A DNA stretch of 64,000 nucleotides from Siderastrea radians (taxonomy: Eukaryota; Cnidaria; Anthozoa; Scleractinia; Rhizangiidae): NCBI GenBank assembly GCA_964017195.1, contig OZ024894.1, forward strand, positions 7,061,537-7,125,536, read 5' to 3'. The translations under genes were made by a program, and so were the position numbers. Shown piece after piece: positions 27,101 to 37,208 of the stretch (position 1 is its first letter; each line of letters starts with the position of its first letter). A model generated the notes under the pieces. It was given only the letters and a program-made list of their open reading frames with translations, ran no database searches and was not told where the DNA came from.

Positions 27101-29750
27101 ATCAATTTTTTGCTCTCCTAATAGATAATTTATTATAAGCAGTCTTAAAAAATTAGAGGAAAACCGAAAATGTCCTTTTCTGCTGGAATCTGCGGTAATT
27201 GGCCTTTTTTGCTCCTGAGGCCCTGTAAGCCCTTATTCCACTTGAAATTCTGTCCGCAGAAATTTATGTGAACAGGCCAAATTATTTACCTCAAGACAAC
27301 TGTGCCTCCACCTGTTTTATGATTAGATGAAGGAAGTTTTAACCTCACTGAACCTTGTTTTCTTCAGGTTCTCTGTCGATGGATTCTGACAGTAAAGAAG
27401 AATTATCGACCTGTGATGTACCACAACTGGAGGCATGCATTCAATGTTGCACAGACAATGTTCACAATTCTTAAGGTAGTTTCCATTGGCCAATTTGATT
27501 TTGGTAGCAGATTAGGTACCATTGTTAGAGTAACTTTTGGATGATGCTTCACTTACACCAAAACTATTGTGTTCTTCTATTGCCATATCTAATTTTGATT
27601 TTAATAGCTAGTTATTTGAAATCTTGTAAATAGTTGTTGAAATTTTAACTTATTACATGTAAGTGTCCCCAAATTAGCAGGAACGGTAAATCTGTTTTGA
27701 CACGGAAATAAAGTAATTATTAGTTCGTCCTATTGTGTTCTTTGCTTAGGACATGGCATAAAGTGCATTAGTTTATCTTCTCTTTCTGCATAGGTATACT
27801 TTTAATTTTGACTGGATATTTTACAAAATTGTCCAGACATCTTAATAACCCCTGGTGGACTTTTTCTTCAGAGATACAATACATTGTAGGGCTTAAAGGG
27901 TCAAAAATGATCTAGACATCTGAGAAACTTGGTTTCCATCAATGTCTGATGACCAACTGTTACTTCTCCAGAAAAAGGGTTATTGGTTCAAGGCTTTTTA
28001 AAAATAACCTTTGGACATGTGTCAGAGCAAATGAAAGTGTAACTACCTGAGAAGACTCCCATAAACTGAAATCCATTTAAATGAAATAGGGGAGGCAGCA
28101 CGGCCGAGTGGTTAGGGCGCCAGACTTGAAATCTGGAGGTCCCGGTTTCAAGTCCCGCTCTAAGCACTAGCTGGAGTTGTTCTTGGTAGCCCCTAGTTCA
28201 ACTTCTCGGCCACGCTTGTAAATACGGTAGCCAACTGGCCTGCCTCCCTGCCAGTTGGGTTTCTTAAAGCTGTTAACTAAAGTTCATTAATTTTAGATTA
28301 TTTCTTTCATTGTCCCTAAAAAGCCCCTTATAGGGAGTGGTCAATTAAGTTATTATTATTATTATCATTGTTATTATTATTAAAACTGCATTATAAAATA
28401 TCTTAAGTGCACACACTGATTGATTTATTAAGCATTAAATATTTGCCCCTGGGTGCATGCCGAGGAATGCCTACTACATGTACTTGAGCAGATGTCATTG
28501 CACTGCAGTTAGCAGCCCTCATATGAAGCCACTGTAATCTGTTCACAATGTAATGCATGGGTGACATACAGGGGAGGTAATTCTCTGTTAATTTCACCTG
28601 CAGATTGATGAATTTGGTAATCTATTCACTCCTGATGAGAAATTTGCTCTGTTGGTGGCTTGTTTATCACATGACCTTGATCACAGGGGAACCAACAACT
28701 CATTTCAAATCAAGTAAGTAACAGTCCAGGAGGCACAATGTTGTGACACCACTAGCATAAAACAAAAAAATATACGATATTAAGATCTATGTCATTCTTA
28801 ACCTCAGTTATTGTATTTCTAGCATTCTTGCTGGTTCACTGGTACACAGCTTGTCACGGAAGAAGCCTGCTTTTTGCCTTTTAGGCCAAAAGGAATAAAT
28901 TTAGCATGCAAGTTTTTTTGTGACTAATTTGTCTTATTTATGTTATTTTGTATTGTACACAGGAGTGCGTCAGCATTAGCACAGTTGTACAGCACATCCA
29001 CCATGGAGCACCACCATTTTGATCAATGTATTATGATCATTAATAGCCAGGTAAACAGCTTACAACATTATATTAAGAGTCAGAGGGGAAGGGCACTGTT
29101 TTTGGACTAAATTATATTCTTACATTGGAACCCCGATATAACGAACACTTATATAACGAAGACCCTGGTATGACCAACAATATTTTTTGGCCCAGTAACA
29201 GTAATATATAGATCAAGCCATGCCTAAAAGCGGAGCCGCCAAGGAGTAAACTGGTGCTCGTTTCTCAAAAATAGTCCTGAAACTTTTCGTTCTGAAATAT
29301 ATTTTGGGGCTTTCTTTGCCTCGTTCGCTTTCGAAAAGTGTTTCTCAAAAAGCCTGAATGGTGTTCCGAATTGTCCTTCAATATTTTGACGATCTGAACT
29401 TGAAAGGTCATTCTAGAGGCTGAGAACAGCTTGATTATTTTTTTTACGGGCATCAAACTGAACACATTTTACTCAGGAGCCGTCTTGCTTGGTCTTTGCA
29501 ATGTTTGCATATCCTGTCATTAACTGTCAAGACTTGTCAAATCTCCTTGGATTATTGGCTGTTCGCTTGAATGAACTTGAAACAGCACTCATTTACAACA
29601 ACAAAATAAAAGTTATTCTGAAGTAAATGGGTATCTTCATCGCATTCGGATGTTCAGTTAACAAATAAGATGAACTGCCGTTGTAACGAACACATTTTCT
29701 CAGTCCCTTGGCACTTCATTATAACGGGGTTCCACTGTACTCTCATTCTG

Positions 29751-29796
<46 letters not shown>

Positions 29797-32700
29797 GTAA
29801 TAATAATAATGCATTTATGTAGTGCACACATCCACTACTTGCTTGAGGCGCTTCACAAAACTAAGCAAGCAAATGAAAACTAATATACTAAAGAATTACT
29901 CTCAATAAATTTATCAAAAAGAAAAGTTTTAAGTTTCCTCTTAAAAACTGAAACTGTGCTGGAATTTCATATATTTAAAGGAAGTGTGTACCAAATCTTC
30001 GGGGCACACACAGTGAAAGCTCTGTCCCCATAGGTTTTAGTTCTGGACGTCAGTTGCATCAACAAGTCTTGAGGGTCTATGAGAAACAGAATACACAAAA
30101 TAATATATATTCCCAAAAGAACACCAGAAGAAGGGCTATAGAACAGTAAAATTGGAGACCTCAGTAAGTCGCTGAGATGCTTGTTTAATATTCCAATGCC
30201 TGACACTCATTGATGGGGAATTTCAAGCTGAAAAAGTACAAAAAGAACTTAAAAAGCTTCATTGAATTCTTTTGGACAAGCTTTAAGGCCACTCTGACTA
30301 GTGTTGAAATTATTTTCCTGACTGAAGGCATTTCAGACTTAGGTTTCCGAAAATTTATCTCCCAGGTTCTGGGATCCATTTTTGTTTTTATCTGAGTCTC
30401 TGGGATAGTAGCCATTGCTTAATTCTTATGGGTCTAAGACGTCAAGACTATTTTAAATGTTTGAGACTCAGTGAAAATTTAACAAGCTCCATCAGTTTTG
30501 AAAGACCATTCTTCACTCCTAAAAGAATCAAATTCTGCATACCAGTAATCCAAGCTCATCAAACTCGGCCTTTCCCAAAAGGATACTACAATAATTCTAA
30601 CCAATTCAACGTATCAAAACCTTTCCCAAAAAATGCTTTCCTTTTTACATTCCAGGGAAATGAAATCTTTGGATCTCTGTCTGCTGGTGATTACAACAGA
30701 ATTATTAAACTTATAGAACAAGCAATCATTGCAACAGATTTGGCATTGTATTTTCAGTAAGTTGTAGTTAAGGTTTACTTATTATGTAAGACATTAATGT
30801 CATGTTCTTGAAGCTCTAATGTCATACCCAAAATGCAGTCTCAGACAAAACTGTTGAGATGCTTTGGAATGAGTGAAGACTTTGACCATGAAAATATTAC
30901 TTACAACAACAATTCTTTCCTACCCCCCCCCCCCCCCGCACCACCACCAGTGTTGCTTTGCTGCCAAATAAAGCTACAAGTTGATGAAATTGTCAACCAA
31001 ACAACGTTAAGTGAGGGGAAGGGGGGAAAGGAATGCTTATCTACCATCTTGTCTGTGTCTTTTTGCAGGAAAATCAATAAATAGGGTCATAAATTGTGTT
31101 TGTCGCAACTTGTTCTGTCCAAGACTACGGTTGTAAATCATAATTAAACATGGACATTTGATGCAATATTGCTGCAATGTTATGTGCAGTGAAATTACAG
31201 CTGGTGTTCACTCCTACATGTATAATTGACATATTAAATGAGGTTGGGCAACTGCAGTACGTGTTAAAGGGCTGAACACCCTTTAGTTCTGAAGTAGAAT
31301 TATTCTGCTTTAGAATTAGTGTGTGTTCATCCCTTCAACACATACTGCAGTGGCCCAACCTTATTATGTCAAAATGTATCCTAAAGCAACAGGGTTGGAA
31401 GCTAAATTTTGACCACACTCACCATATGGGCAAGTGACTTTAAGAATGTCATAAAAAAATTCACAATTTGTACTCGTCCAGGAAGATTTGACACCAGCCT
31501 AGGCAAGTGAGTGAGTGGTAATTTCCATCCCTAAAACAATAAACATGGCTATGAGGCTCCAGGTAAAAAATCCAGTCTTTGTTGTAGAGTGGGTGTTACG
31601 GGTAATGTATTTAAACTGGGCTATTTAGAAATTGCAGGCAATATTCCATGCAATGTTTTGGCCTTGAGTATCTGGTATTTGTTGCTGTTTTATAGAAATA
31701 TCAAAGCTTTCTAAACAGCTCAGCCTCTGAGCAAAACTGAACATGCATTCGTTTGCAAAATTGTCTTGCCTCCATTTCAGGAAGCGGGCTGAATTTTTTA
31801 AGAAGACTGAAGTTGGATGTGAAGACTGGTCCACTGATGAGAACAGAGAACTTTTGAGGTTTGTTTCAATTTAAGGTAACCCAAAAAATACATCTTTATA
31901 TTTGTACTTATTGTTTTTCCTTTTTCACGTTCATCTTCAGTGCTATGATGATGACAGCATGTGATCTGTCAGCAATCACAAAACCATGGCCTGTGCAGAG
32001 AAGGGTAAGAAGCCCTTACTAACTGACATGCCATAATTATGTTCTGACTACAGTTAGGCCCTAATGGGGGAGTGGTGGCGTAGTGGTTAGTGCGTTGGAC
32101 TTCAGATCTTAAGGTTGCGATGGACTAGCATCCCATCCAGGGGGGAGTAGCAATACTCTCAGTTGCTTCATGCTACTGAAACCAGGTTAAGCTCTGGCCA
32201 GGTGGGCCTCTTGGCTCATCTGCGGCTTTACCTACCTACCTACCTTTTACAGTTAAGCCTTAGACTGTTAATGGACTCTTTCTGTAATCAAGTACCACCT
32301 ATCTGTGCACACCTTACATTACAGATACCTCTCTAAGTGGACACATACCATAAAAAGACATCTCTCTAAGTGAATGCATCCCTTAAATAGACTATTCTCT
32401 TAGTGACTTCCTCCCATAAGCAGACATCTCTCAGTGGACACCTCCCATAAGACGACACCTCCAGGTAGACAGCTCCATAAGCAGACACTTACAAGCAGAT
32501 TCAACACTTCTTCATGGACACCTGACACATCTTACCTAGTTGACATCTATAAGCAGACATCTCCCCTATAGGGAAACCTCCATAAGCAGAGACACAATTT
32601 ACCTGATGTGGCCAGTGAGGCATGTCTCAAGTCAGTCCCTCCCGTATTTTAATTTCTGCTTGCATTGCTGTTCTCTTCACAGACGGCTCTACTTGTGGCA

Positions 32701-35088
32701 GAGGAATTCTTTCAGCAAGGTGACCTTGAACAGCAAGAATTAAAAGCCACACCCATGGCAATGATGGACAGAGCCAAGAAAGATGAACTGCCAAAGATGC
32801 AAGTTGGATTCATTGATTCTGTGTGCTTGCCTTTATACAAGGTTGGTTGATATCTAGTAAACCATTTAAAATTTCACTTAAAAAAATACGTGTGTAATAA
32901 GGAACTGTGCTCGGTTTGAAACCGTTGAAACCATTTCCTTCTGTACACCAATCAGTTACTCTTACTGTGTAGAAGGAGGGTCGGGGAGGGGGGGGGGCTT
33001 AGAAGAAAATGGGGCAGGAAGTGTATGGAAAGTGTGATCCAGGAGGCAGGACGTTTGAGAAACAGGAAACAATCACTCAACATAATTGCATAATGTTGAG
33101 TAATAGGAGGCTTTTGGAAAGCCTTCACATCTTGGCTTACGAAACAAAACAAAAGTTTAAAAGCTTTGATATTAGTGAACATTTTGTTTGGTGTATTCAA
33201 TGAAAATGAGGACAATATCATTTTGAATCACTTGATTCTTATGGTGAAGTTTTATATCTATAAATGCAAGTTTAATAAACAGCACCAATCTGCCATTGAA
33301 AGTTTTCATAGCCAAGACCAAAACAGTTCATCAAATAGAAAAAATCTTGCCAAGCAACTAGTAAAGGAAAATTTTTAAAGTGTTTCTCCTCCTTCTCCTT
33401 TTTTTCTTAAATTGTTACTGTTGTACGAGTTTCATATATTTATACTAAAACAAATTAAGTAGGAATGATTGTATACGTAATGTTTTTTTTCCTTTTTTGT
33501 GTAAAACTGTAAGCTTAACTCTTATTGTACCTGTACCTGCTATTGTACCTTTTTCTGTTTTGTAATTGTAGGTGATGTTAGTTGTAACTGTTGTAATGCG
33601 CAATTTTTGTATTTTCTTTTTTGTATATGGAAAATCAAAGATACTAAATTACAAAAAAATAAATAATATTTTGAAAGTGGGAGCCAACAAAAATAGGGTC
33701 AAACTGGTATGGGAAGTTGGAAGTTTTAAGTCCCCTCGCCCCTCCCATTTAGCAACAGGTTGTGAGATGCCTAGTGAGCTAGGTCATTTTTAATAGGACC
33801 ACCCGCATACCAGGAAGATCAGCAATGTGAAAAGCATCTAGAGTGGTGATAGAGATAAAGATGGTTAATGTTTTTGGTAATGTGTAGCAGCTAAAAATTA
33901 TGGTCTTCAGTACTTTTAGTTTTTCCAGCAACTCAAAACTCAAACAGTAAAATTGGGCTTGCAGTTGTTTGTGTCAATCCCTGAACCAGGAAATTCTTTT
34001 CAGGCTGGAGAAAGAAAGAAGGAAAAAAAAAATAAAACCTCGCTCGCCACAAGTCTCCCAGTAGCTCAGTGGCTAGAGCACCCGACCAGTGTACTGGAGG
34101 TCATGGGTTCGATTCCCATCGGGGGGCTCAGATTTTTTCTTTGTCCCACGCTCGTGACATTGAATATTCCATCTTTCTCACTTCTTTTTAGGCTTTTGCA
34201 CAAATGAATCCAAAGCTTGCACCCCTGAAGGAGGGCTGCAGGGAAAATAAGCGGCAATGGCAGAAACTCGCTGACGCTCACAAAGCAGAGGTATTTTTGT
34301 TATTTATCACCAGGACTTGTTTCTGATATGGTGATCTTTTTGTGCACTGATTTATTAATTAACAAGTCAATCTTACAAGCAGTTGCAAAATGTACTCTTG
34401 ACAAAAAAATGGAACAGGTAAAATTCTGCATTTCTGACTTCCCACCCCTTCCCCTTCTCAATGTTGGTGCTTGTTAGTTGGAATGTCATTTCTAAATCCA
34501 TGCAACATTTTTAAGTGGGGAGAGGGGGGTAGATGCGTATTGACTTTGAGAACGTCAGAAATGACTGTCGATAATTAATAATTAATGAATAAATAATTAA
34601 TAATTAATTGATAAATAATAATTAATTGATTAATAATTAATAATTTATTAATAAATGACCATCAGAAATTACTGTCAGTAATCAATAATTAACGAGTGTC
34701 TAAAGTCTTTTTGCACTTGCTTGTAGCTTCATGGTTTGTATTGTCTTGAAAATCTGACTAGTTGTCTTGGAGGGCACAGTCAACCGTCTTCCAGTTGTCA
34801 CCTCTATAATGCAGACAGTTTGCCAAAAGAGACCAAAATGCACGTTAACTCTACCTTTGTAATACGGATGCCTCTGTAATACGGACGTGCATCCCTGTCC
34901 CTTTGGTGTCCATAGTTTATTGAAAAGGTTCAACTTTACTTAAATCCAGCCAGAGACTTGAAAAGTACTGGTTTGTGTTTTTTGTTTGTAATGCATGTTT
35001 TTTTAGCTGTTAGCATAAATTGTGTGGACATACATGTGAAATATTGCACGAGAGCAGATCGTGGTTAAATAAAGGTTTATTATTATTA

Positions 35089-35127
<39 letters not shown>

Positions 35128-35327
35128 GAGCAATGCGATGGTTATGGCCAAGTAGGAATACAGCTTCTAATATGAAAACATGCACTGTCAGCAAAAACAA
35201 TTCAAAAGCACTTAAGAGAAACAACTCAATTCAATGGAATCCCTGGATACATTTTCTTTGGAATTTGCAACCAATGTTGTTCATCTTCTTTCTGCAGATT
35301 GAGAATCAAGTCTGGAGAAAAAGATGA
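6472..35327 (+). CDS. PDE11A: PDE11-type dual-specificity 3',5'-cyclic nucleotide phosphodiesterase, 22 exons
   Basis: The product hydrolyses cAMP and cGMP. Exons: 6472-7170, 17393-17485, 18216-18287, 19035-19124, 21181-21318, 21613-21695, 22422-22488, 22580-22627, 23132-23207, 24001-24068, 24569-24661, 25577-25627, 26183-26329, 27368-27475, 28604-28713, 28963-29050, 30656-30756, 31781-31858, 31941-32004, 32683-32841, 34192-34290, 35298-35327. All introns are GT-AG and phases match, giving about 853 residues. GAF-A (~148-310) and GAF-B (~325-500) both keep the NK-F-DE signature (N273/K274/F282/D286/E287 and N462/K463/F469/D473/E474). The catalytic domain has HNWRH (594-598), HDLDH (634-638), D745 and the invariant Gln798 in MQVGFID. 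The N-terminal [12 protein letters not shown] (75-86) and the overall alignment favour PDE11 over PDE5/6, from recall of the family. The start ATG has A at -3 and G at +4. R79-K80-I-S82 is a possible PKA site. Confidence 0.93.
9699..9906. mobile_element. TTAA-CCC MITE family, copy 1
   Basis: This ~205-bp repeat is bounded by TTAACCCTTTAG and TATAGGGTTA. Internal landmarks shared with the other copies are TCTCCTTACA, ATGATCACCAA, AAATTCTCC and GGAGAATATGCAT. TTAA next to CCC ends suits piggyBac-like elements. Confidence 0.7.
11763..11945 (+). mobile_element. Retroposon 3' end with (AAT)n tail
   Basis: About 110 bp of unique sequence (GTAGGCATTC, GGCATGCACCCAGGGGCAAA, TGCACTTAAGATATTTTATA) ends in an (AAT)n microsatellite. 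The same sequence occurs inverted at about 28337-28500. A microsatellite tail fits the 3' end of a non-LTR retroposon. Confidence 0.55.
13190..13216. repeat. (TCC)n microsatellite
   Basis: A short run of TCC/TCCTTC units in the first PDE11 intron. A homopolymer C run follows near 13490-13501. Confidence 0.8.
16207..16435. mobile_element. TTAA-CCC MITE family, copy 2 (inverse of copy 1)
   Basis: Bounded by TTAACTTTTTAAGCCCC and GGGGCTTTAAAGGTTAA. It has the internal CATATTCTCCTC, GGTACTAGTAAGGAG and AGATGCTTGTC blocks. A tetranucleotide AATT run interrupts it. Confidence 0.7.
16921..17102. mobile_element. hAT-like MITE, copy 2
   Basis: Ends CATCCTCAGAGACCCAGGGG and CCCTGGGTCTCCGAGGATG are the same inverted pair as at 27-186. 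Flanks CTTTTGTC (16913-16920) and CTTTTTGTC (17103-17111) read as an 8-bp target duplication with one extra T. It lies in intron 1, about 300 bp before exon 2 of PDE11. Confidence 0.75.
18066..18150. repeat. (TG)n microsatellite, about 41 units
   Basis: A long uninterrupted TG run flanked by TATG units, about 65 bp before the PDE11 exon at 18216. Open frames across it are pure repeat translation. Confidence 0.95.
19660..19871. mobile_element. TTAA-CCC MITE family, copy 3
   Basis: Runs from TTAACCGTTAAAGCCC to AGGGCTTGAAGGGTTAA. Shares ATGCATTTTCTCC, GAACTAGTAAGGAG and TATCAAGACATCTTATCC with the other copies. It lies in the intron after the exon ending at 19124. Confidence 0.7.
20076..21095. 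other. CpG-richer intronic insertion, possible solo LTR
   Basis: This ~1-kb stretch has more CpG than the AT-rich intron around it. It contains a TATA-like CTTATATAAGACAG near 20946-20960 and ends in CCATGGCGACGGCCGGTTAA. It has no coding frame of note. A solo LTR or another recent insertion would explain it, but I could not define target duplications. Confidence 0.25.
22077..22352. mobile_element. MITE with AGGGTTCACACAG ends
   Basis: AGGGTTCACACAG at the left is inverted at the right as CTGTGTGAACCCT. GTCATGGAA motifs recur near both ends. It lies between PDE11 exons 6 and 7. Confidence 0.6.
24880..25030. repeat. G-run rich low-complexity intronic repeat
   Basis: Two poly-G runs (about 24889-24898 and 24918-24930) are followed by repeated AAAATCCC-type and TGAAAC-type units. 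No gene is visible. Confidence 0.5.
26417..26605. mobile_element. Fold-back MITE with ~65-bp arms
   Basis: The left arm begins AACAAATAAAAAAGCC and the right arm ends GGCTTTTTTATTTGTT. The arms match nearly throughout, including GTGCTTTGTTCTGTGATAAA and GGAAGTGA. The loop is only about 50 bp. It lies in the intron following PDE11 exon 13. Confidence 0.8.
28091..28336 (+). mobile_element. SINE with tRNA-Ser(UGA)-like head
   Basis: The head has an A box GGCCGAGTGGTTAGG, an anticodon stem CCAGA/TCTGG around loop CTTGAAA (anticodon TGA), and a B box GGTTTCAAGTCCC. It lacks the long variable arm of a working tRNA-Ser. A ~170-bp body follows, ending in GTCAATTAAG and a (TTA)n tail. The tail runs into an inverted retroposon end at 28337-28500. 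Confidence 0.75.
28337..28500 (-). mobile_element. Retroposon 3' end, inverse copy of 11763-11945
   Basis: Reading the minus strand gives the same order of blocks as at 11763-11945 and the same A+T trinucleotide tail. The tail abuts the tail of the SINE on the plus strand, so the two are joined tail to tail. It ends about 100 bp before PDE11 exon 15. Confidence 0.6.
29123..29737. mobile_element. Tc1/mariner-Tigger-like non-autonomous element
   Basis: TA precedes CATTGGAACCCCGATATAAC at the left, and ATAACGGGGTTCCACTG is followed by TA at the right. GGAACCCCG plus TA target duplications are typical of the Tc1/mariner-pogo group. ATAACGAA motifs repeat near both ends. The 615-bp interior has no intact transposase. 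Confidence 0.7.
29755..30215 (-). pseudogene. 3' remnant of a non-LTR retrotransposon (LINE)
   Basis: On the minus strand a frame reads [20 protein letters not shown], then NI, a stop, then [11 protein letters not shown]. This matches the conserved extreme C-terminus of RTE/CR1/Jockey-type reverse transcriptase ORFs, from recall. The element then runs into an (ATT)n tail at about 29755-29812 in the expected 3' position. The in-frame stop and missing upstream domains mark it as dead. Confidence 0.65.
32060..32250 (+). mobile_element. tRNA-derived SINE with (CTAC)n tail
   Basis: The head GGTGGCGTAGTGGTTAGTGC is A-box-like. The body includes GACTAGCATCCCATCCAGG, GTTGCTTCATGCTACTG and AGCTCTGGCCAGGTGGGCC, and the tail is ACCTACCTACCTACC. 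It probably shares its body with the minus-strand SINE at 240-497. It lies in the intron after PDE11 exon 19. Confidence 0.7.
32270..32600. repeat. Degenerate short tandem repeat (CCATAAGCAGACA type)
   Basis: Loosely repeated units of about 25-30 bp contain CATAAGCAGACA, CTCTCTAAGTGGACAC or variants. The copies are strongly diverged and show no coding pattern. Confidence 0.55.
34055..34127 (+). tRNA. tRNA-Thr(AGU)-like sequence, probably a pseudo-tRNA or SINE head
   Basis: A cloverleaf can be drawn: acceptor CTCCCAG/CGGGGGG, D stem GCTC/GAGC, T arm ATGGG-TTCGATT-CCCAT and a T-rich stretch downstream. The anticodon loop CCAGTGT would give AGU. It has C at position 33 instead of U, and the anticodon stem CCCGA/ACTGG has two mismatches, so function is unlikely. 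It lies in the PDE11 intron just before exon 21 (34192). Confidence 0.45.
34570..34660. repeat. TAATTAAT low-complexity run
   Basis: Nearly pure A+T made of AATTAAT and AATAAAT units; no gene. Confidence 0.9.
34985..35127 (+). mobile_element. Retroposon 3' tail with (TTA)n
   Basis: ATCGTGGTTAAATAAAGG leads directly into (TTA)n. This resembles the ends of coral non-LTR elements that finish in a microsatellite. Only the tail end is recognisable. Confidence 0.4.
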
Positions 35328-35481
35328 GATCTGAAATAATGTAAATACTGAATGTTCATTTGTTCTTGTCTTTGTATAGCCTTAGCTGAGATGTGCATGC
35401 ATGCTCTAGGTTTTACCTACCTAGGTATGTAAACATTTGCTTCATTTACACTTAATCTATTACCTATCCACTTCAAGCTGT

Positions 35482-35760
35482 TTTCGTCGTCATCATCGTC
35501 ATCATCATCATCATCATCACAATTACCAACGTCATCCTCATCTTTGTCCACCACCGTCATCTCCTCCTCCATCACCACTACCATCGTCATCATTATCATC
35601 ATCACCACCACTACCAACATTGTCCTGGTCTTCGTCATTAGTTGTCGATATCACTATCATTATCTCCACCAGCACCACCACCATCATCGTCTTCATTGCC
35701 GTCGTCATCATCGTCATCATCATTGTCAACATTATTGTCGTCCACGTCATGAAACAATCT
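35482..35760. repeat. (ATC)n-rich trinucleotide tract
   Basis: A 280-bp stretch dominated by CATCATCGT, CACCACCAC and CTCCTCC units. Several frames stay open only because of the three-base period. It lies between the main PDE11 stop and the candidate alternative exon, so it could be in the 3' UTR. Confidence 0.85.
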
Positions 35761-36763
35761 TCTTTTTTTCACATCGTTCCTTCGCTATTTCCTTTCTTGG
35801 ACATCATCATGTTTGCCAGTTTTTAACTGATGGTGCTGGCAAAGATTATACTCCCCTCATTTGTAGACATTGACCAGAAAAGATCTTTTTCTCATCCTAT
35901 AGTCCAACAGCTTCACAGCACTTGTTACTTCTTTCACATCACTCATGTCATACTTCATACCGTGTGTTCCAATTAGCACTCATCCTCTCTTTCTTTGCCA
36001 TTTGTCACCATTATTGTTCTCGGCCTTCCTCTGTTCCTGCTAGTGATGTCCAGACATTCACGTCAAGGCCACGTCACACTGTTTCTGTTTCTTTTTCTAT
36101 TTTATTTTGTTGGTTTACATCCACATTCTTGCTTTTCGTGGTTGTTCTTCATTGTTACCTGTCTTGCCACTTTGCATTCATCATCCTTATTATACATTTA
36201 TATGAACTGTATCTTGCTGCTTTGCCTAGCTCTCTCATCTCCTTCTTTTCGAAACAAAAGCCACTAGGGAATCTTCTATCCCAGACCCTGAGTGACCCTT
36301 TCAATAATATTCAAACTCTGAATGTGTGGTTAAACATCAAAAACTTTTAAGGAAAGTATGAAGCTAAACTGGAATTTCCAGGGGTTGTGGGGGTTCAAAC
36401 CAAAAAACCTTCCGTGGGGGGGGGGGGAGTGAGTATGGATATTTTCTGGAACAACACAATTTCAAGATGTGGCCTACCATTGAATATTTCACCTTCCTCG
36501 GTCAGTCTCAGAAAAGAAATAAGTTCCTTTCAGCGGGCTCAAAAGTTTGTGTCTGCACGCTGTGATTGGTAGATTTTGACCAAGTTTGTCGGCTTCACAG
36601 TCTGTTGGTTACTGGTGTAATTCTGACTCACAACAGTAAAAATGTAGTCTTTGAGTTTTTAAGTTCAAATTTTGTATGTTATTGACAAATGCAGTAGTTT
36701 TCTGAAGACGTCAGTTTTCTTTGTGATATTTGTTTAATTTCAATTTTTTCCCCTCCATTGTAG

Positions 36764-36802
36764 GTTCTCATTGGAGACAATTTCACTGCAATAGGTTGTT
36801 GA
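36764..36802 (+). CDS. Possible alternative last coding exon of the PDE11 gene
   Basis: A pyrimidine-rich tract ending TCCATTGTAG precedes a 12-codon frame (VLIGDNFTAIGC, then TGA). It is in the phase left by the exon ending at 34290, so it could replace the exon at 35298-35327. An ATTAAA polyadenylation variant follows at 36974-36979. No AATAAA is obvious between 35327 and 36764, so this stretch may instead be 3' UTR of the main transcript. Confidence 0.3.
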   Translation, partial: VLIGDNFTAIGC

Positions 36803-36973
36803 TGTGGTAATGTTCTAGCCAACAGTTAAATAGCATTATTATAATAATTACAGTTAAAAGAATAGAAATCCTTGTACATAGACTACATACAAATTTAATT
36901 TTCTAGAGCTCAAATCATAGATCTGCCAGTTGTATGGTTGTATAAATATTATTGTGTATTGCTAAGTAAAATT

Positions 36974-36979
36974 ATTAAA
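36974..36979 (+). terminator. Candidate polyadenylation signal (ATTAAA)
   Basis: ATTAAA lies about 1.65 kb past the main PDE11 stop and 170 bp past the alternative stop. It is the first plausible signal I see on this strand after the coding exons. Confidence 0.35.
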
Positions 36980-37208
36980 GCGGCGTCTGCTTTATTTTCA
37001 CAGTGAGAGATGTCTTGTTAAGGGGCGCTTGTGTTTTTGTTTGTATGATAAATATTATTATCAGCATTCTGCCAGTTGTTATCAGAAATAGTTATGTGTA
37101 AAGATGCTGTAAACTTTTATTGCGCTTAAAATCGAAAAGATCTTGCTTTTCTGGGGCCAGATTCATTAAATTTCCCAAAGTAAAGTTGTGTTTTAAAACA
37201 ATAACCTG

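Noticed and set aside
28094..28168. A functional tRNA-Ser(UGA) gene
   Set aside because: There is no long variable arm, which all cytosolic tRNA-Ser have, and a SINE body with a tail follows directly.
30428..30655. Open frame running into PDE11 exon 17
   Set aside because: The acceptor at 30655 gives a clean match to the PDE family. The upstream residues have no counterpart in the family, and the frame there is open by chance.
34066..34281. Minus-strand frame containing GIEPMTSS
   Set aside because: It reads through the tRNA-like sequence at 34055-34127 in reverse, a known source of false frames in such genomes.
35437..35873. Long open frames of His, Ser or Pro repeats on both strands
   Set aside because: They follow from the (ATC)n/(ACC)n three-base repeat, which leaves several frames open at once.
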